DNA of 7,277 nt from SG8-41 sp035259205 (GTDB lineage Bacteria > Pseudomonadota > Gammaproteobacteria > Burkholderiales > SG8-41): assembly GCA_035259205.1 (NCBI GenBank), contig DATFWO010000151.1, positions 1-7,277 of the forward strand, written 5' to 3'. This document shows, in pieces, positions 6,083 through 7,277 of the stretch (position 1 is the first letter of the stretch; each line of letters begins with the position of its first letter). Both the position numbers and the translations under genes were made by a program. The notes beneath the pieces are model-generated. The model did not search any database. It saw nothing but the letters and a program-made list of their open reading frames with translations, and was not told the origin of the DNA.

Positions 6083-6616
6083 CTACCCCGTCTGGCCCTG
6101 CTGCAGCAGAGCCAGCACCCTGTCCACGAGGGCGGCGGCGCGCGCCTCGATCTCCGCTTCGCTCAGGGTCGCGAGCGGGTGCGCCATCATCACGTAGCGG
6201 AAGTCCGGCGCGCCCCACAGCCTCGCCATCTGCCGCGCACCGGGTTCGAAGGCATCCGTGATGATCGGGATCGAGGGGATCCCGGCCTTCTCGAGGATGA
6301 TCGCGTCGAGCAGACTGCCCGACGAGCACGCACCTCAGTCTCCGACGCCCACGATCGCAAAGTCAGTGCTGCCCTTCAATTGCGCGAGCTGCTCGTCCTT
6401 GAGCGGCGCGCGCTGGCCCTTGTGAACCAGGACTCCGACTTTCATCCCGTAGGCGGCTTCCAGCTTGACCGCCACGCTGCGCAGCACCGCCTCGGAGTTC
6501 TTCTTGGTGTTCTCGATCAGTCCGACGCGCAATCCCCTGAGGCGTTGCGGGCGCGGGACGAAGTCGATTTCCTGGCGCGGCACGGACCCGCTGGTCGGAT
6601 CAAGGATGTCGTCCAC
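6083..6616 (-). CDS. UGSC-family selenoprotein with in-frame TGA read as selenocysteine
   Basis: Read with the TGA at 6335-6337 as selenocysteine, the frame encodes 177 residues ending at TAG 6083-6085. Residues 1-93 include ILDPTSGSVPRQ, LRGLRVGLIENTKKNSEAVL (27-46, a Rossmann-like first strand and loop) and KGSTDFAIVGVGD. Sec94-Gly-Ala-Cys97 follows. The frame then continues SSGSLLDAIILEKAGIPSIP, IITDAFEPGARQMARLWGAP and YVMMAHPLATLS, all recognisable as the second half of the UGSC (seleno)protein family, whose Cys forms are about this size. Selenoproteins with a U-x-x-C pair are usually thiol-based redox enzymes; substrate and partner are unknown. The GTG start at 6616 has GGCGGAG eight bases upstream, and no in-frame ATG exists before the upstream stop at 6668-6670. 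It is the first gene of an operon. A nonsense mutation or frameshift is the alternative, made unlikely by codon position and the hairpin after it. Confidence 0.87.
6304..6324 (-). promoter_or_regulatory. Bacterial SECIS-like hairpin for selenocysteine insertion
   Basis: On the minus strand, ten bases after the TGA, CGTCGGGCA pairs with TGCTCGACG around the loop GTC. The stem has nine pairs, one of them G-U. The loop begins at the 20th base after the TGA. Bacterial SECIS elements lie within the coding sequence just after UGA, need a G early in a small apical loop, and have that loop roughly 16-37 bases downstream; this hairpin meets each condition. The tip, GCA-GTC-TGC, closely resembles the E. 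coli fdhF element (GCAGGTCTGC), whose loop G and U contact SelB. The bulged U of fdhF has no counterpart here. Confidence 0.75.
6335..6337 (-). other. In-frame TGA decoded as selenocysteine (Sec94)
   Basis: On the minus strand the codons read GGA GAC TGA GGT GCG TGC, giving Gly-Asp-Sec-Gly-Ala-Cys. It occupies the Cys/Sec position of the family motif, three residues before a conserved cysteine. Standard gene calling would end the protein here and lose its C-terminal 83 residues. Confidence 0.85.
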
Positions 6617-6624
6617 GTTCTGTT

Positions 6625-6631
6625 CTCCGCC
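6625..6631 (-). promoter_or_regulatory. Ribosome-binding site fixing the GTG start of the selenoprotein
   Basis: On the minus strand GGCGGAG is followed by eight bases and then GTG at 6616. This strong, well-spaced Shine-Dalgarno sequence decides the non-ATG start. Confidence 0.7.
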
Positions 6632-6650
6632 GCTGAAGTTTTCGCCAGCG

Positions 6651-6656
6651 AGTATA
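6651..6656 (-). promoter_or_regulatory. Possible -10 element of the selenoprotein operon
   Basis: The minus strand reads TATACT, five of six matches to the sigma-70 -10 consensus. Transcription would start about 25-30 bases before the GTG, leaving room for the ribosome-binding site. No convincing -35 hexamer lies at the proper distance; the nearest TTGAAG is only nine bases away. The position overlaps a region flanked by dyads, so an activator-dependent promoter is possible. Confidence 0.3.
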
Positions 6657-6671
6657 TCGCAGACGCTTCAA

Positions 6672-6697
6672 GGCCGAGATAACCGCGATGCTCGGCC
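6672..6697. promoter_or_regulatory. Dyad upstream of the selenoprotein operon
   Basis: GGCCGAG at 6672-6678 and CTCGGCC at 6691-6697 are perfect inverted repeats separated by 12 bases. They lie just upstream of the TATACT hexamer, where an operator or activator site would be expected. No regulator gene is in the window, so the binding protein cannot be named. Confidence 0.4.
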
Positions 6698-6752
6698 GTC
6701 GGACGGCGGCGCAACCGGTGGAGGCAAAGCTCGTCACCGCGGATGAGCGGCT

Positions 6753-6768
6753 TTCACGATCGCGTGAA
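6753..6768. promoter_or_regulatory. Palindromic candidate operator
   Basis: TTCACG, ATCG, CGTGAA forms a perfect six-base inverted repeat around four bases. The size and spacing suit a dimeric transcription factor. It lies about 137 bp before the start of the selenoprotein gene and could equally belong to a divergent transcript. Confidence 0.35.
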
Positions 6769-6831
6769 GTGGAGACCGTCTGCTAAGTAAAACCCCGTGA
6801 TCGGTGATCGGTCGCCCGCAGCGCAGGTTTC

Positions 6832-6918
6832 TCTCATCCCTCACCCTCGGCCCCTCATGCCTCATCCCTCGAATGGGTCATCCTTCATCCTTCCTCCTTC
6901 CACTTTCCACGTTCAGAA
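6832..6918. repeat. Pyrimidine-rich irregular short repeats
   Basis: Imperfect units such as CTCATCCCTCACC, CTCATGCCTCATCCCTCG, CATCCTTCATCCTTCC and CCACTTTCCACGTTC run through this stretch. The last part shares TCCACGTTCAGAA with 2878-2890, in the spacer before the first Bug gene. No reading frame here looks like protein. Confidence 0.5.
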
Positions 6919-6957
6919 GGCGCATGACGACTGACGGCTGACAACTGGCCTGCCGTC

Positions 6958-6977
6958 ATCCCGGCATAGGCCGGGAT
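6958..6977. repeat. REP-like palindromic unit
   Basis: ATCCCGGC, ATAG, GCCGGGAT is a perfect eight-base inverted repeat around four bases, embedded in CGTCATCCCGGC...GGGATCCAG. This is the familiar 'GTCATCCC...GGGATCCAG' intergenic repeat found in many copies in proteobacterial genomes. It may act as a transcript-end hairpin, but no gene ends directly beside it. Confidence 0.7.
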
Positions 6978-7222
6978 CCAGAAGTCGCTTGCTCCGAAAG
7001 CGTGTTTCTCATGTCAGGAACGTAGCTCTAATTCAAAAATGATTGTAAAAACAAGGCGTTCTTCCATCGTCTCTAGTGCTGCGCCGGTCCGACCTGCGCG
7101 CATAGGCCATTTTGGCTATATACGCGAGCGGCCCAGACGGCGAGACTGCGATCCGCTTAGCCGCACCGAACACGATGTTTTATGCGCGGCCCGACATCGG
7201 CACTAACAGGGGGATGCACATC

Positions 7223-7277
7223 ATGGATAGCGTAAACACGTTTGACAAGGCATCAGGCGACGTAGCGGGTGAATTCG
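7223..7277 (+). CDS. Start of an unidentified gene, truncated by the window end
   Basis: An ATG at 7223 opens a frame that stays open to the last base and begins MDSVNTFDKASGDVAGEF. An AGGGGG sequence lies nine bases upstream, a good ribosome-binding site. An in-frame ATG at 7214 abuts that sequence and is therefore less likely. Eighteen residues are too few to assign a family. A dyad with an AT-rich stretch is about 100 bp upstream. Confidence 0.5.
   Translation, partial: MDSVNTFDKASGDVAGEF

Larger units (their letters stand above)
6617..7222. other. Gene-free upstream region with dyads and repeats
   Basis: I see no supported gene on either strand in these 606 bases. From left to right they contain: the ribosome-binding site of the selenoprotein gene (6625-6631, minus); a TATACT -10-like hexamer (6651-6656, minus); two dyads (6672-6697 and 6753-6768); a stray copy of the 15-bp repeat (6728-6741); a GATCGGT doublet (6799-6812); pyrimidine-rich irregular repeats (about 6832-6918); a REP-like palindrome (6958-6977); and a dyad near 7102-7119 ahead of the last gene. 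Confidence 0.6.

Noticed and set aside
5895..6329. Minus-strand 144-codon ORF overlapping the second half of the selenoprotein
   Set aside because: It is in a different frame from the selenoprotein and gives an Arg/Gly-rich sequence with no family pattern. The true C-terminal half is in the frame of the TGA.
6083..6616. Selenoprotein gene as a pseudogene broken by a nonsense mutation
   Set aside because: The stop is specifically TGA, at the Sec/Cys site, followed by a well-spaced SECIS-like hairpin and an intact frame. The downstream genes are also intact.
4952..6682. 576-codon plus-strand ORF opposite the selenoprotein operon
   Set aside because: It is the longest ORF in the window but its product is an Arg/Ala/His/Asp-rich jumble. 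The opposite strand encodes recognisable families with ribosome-binding sites throughout. It is a high-GC antisense shadow.
6958..6977. Intrinsic terminator
   Set aside because: The stem is good, but there is no T tract and no gene ends next to it. The flanking bases match a common dispersed repeat.

Overview
The window looks like high-GC proteobacterial chromosome, most likely a Burkholderiales-type betaproteobacterium. The main reason is two TctC/Bug-family periplasmic solute receptors, which are greatly expanded in that order. GC-rich coding and proteobacterial dispersed palindromes between genes agree with this. The lineage is an inference; no rRNA or other marker gene is present.

Layout on the left: 1-202 is the 3' end of a HigA-type helix-turn-helix antitoxin. 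A spacer with pyrimidine-rich irregular repeats follows. Next come a zeta-like P-loop kinase toxin (339-926) and an overlapping small basic protein that may be its antitoxin (907-1101), then a YjbQ/UPF0047 protein (1174-1587). On the minus strand, after a 15-bp tandem repeat, lies a secreted right-handed parallel beta-helix protein (1699-2622). A 0.3-kb spacer with a long imperfect inverted repeat leads to a Bug receptor on the plus strand (2919-3926).

Layout on the right: a compact minus-strand operon, read from 6616 down to 4009, is the most interesting part. Its first gene (6083-6616) appears as a 93-codon ORF ending in TGA, but the same frame continues for 83 more sense codons to a TAG. 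The TGA falls exactly at the redox Cys/Sec position of the UGSC (seleno)protein family, giving G-D-Sec-G-A-C. It is followed at the right distance by a 9-bp hairpin with a GUC loop that fits a bacterial SECIS element. I therefore annotate a 177-residue selenoprotein. The second gene (4997-6064) encodes a 355-residue protein of a conserved but uncharacterised family, and the third (4009-4977) a second Bug receptor. The three genes are 18-19 bp apart and appear to start with GTG, TTG and GTG. A plausible reading is periplasmic capture of an organic acid-like ligand coupled to a cytoplasmic selenium-dependent redox step; the substrate cannot be deduced.

The right end (6617-7222) has no gene I can support. 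It holds dyads upstream of the selenoprotein operon, a stray copy of the 15-bp repeat, pyrimidine-rich irregular repeats and a REP-like palindrome. The start of an unidentified plus-strand gene is at 7223.
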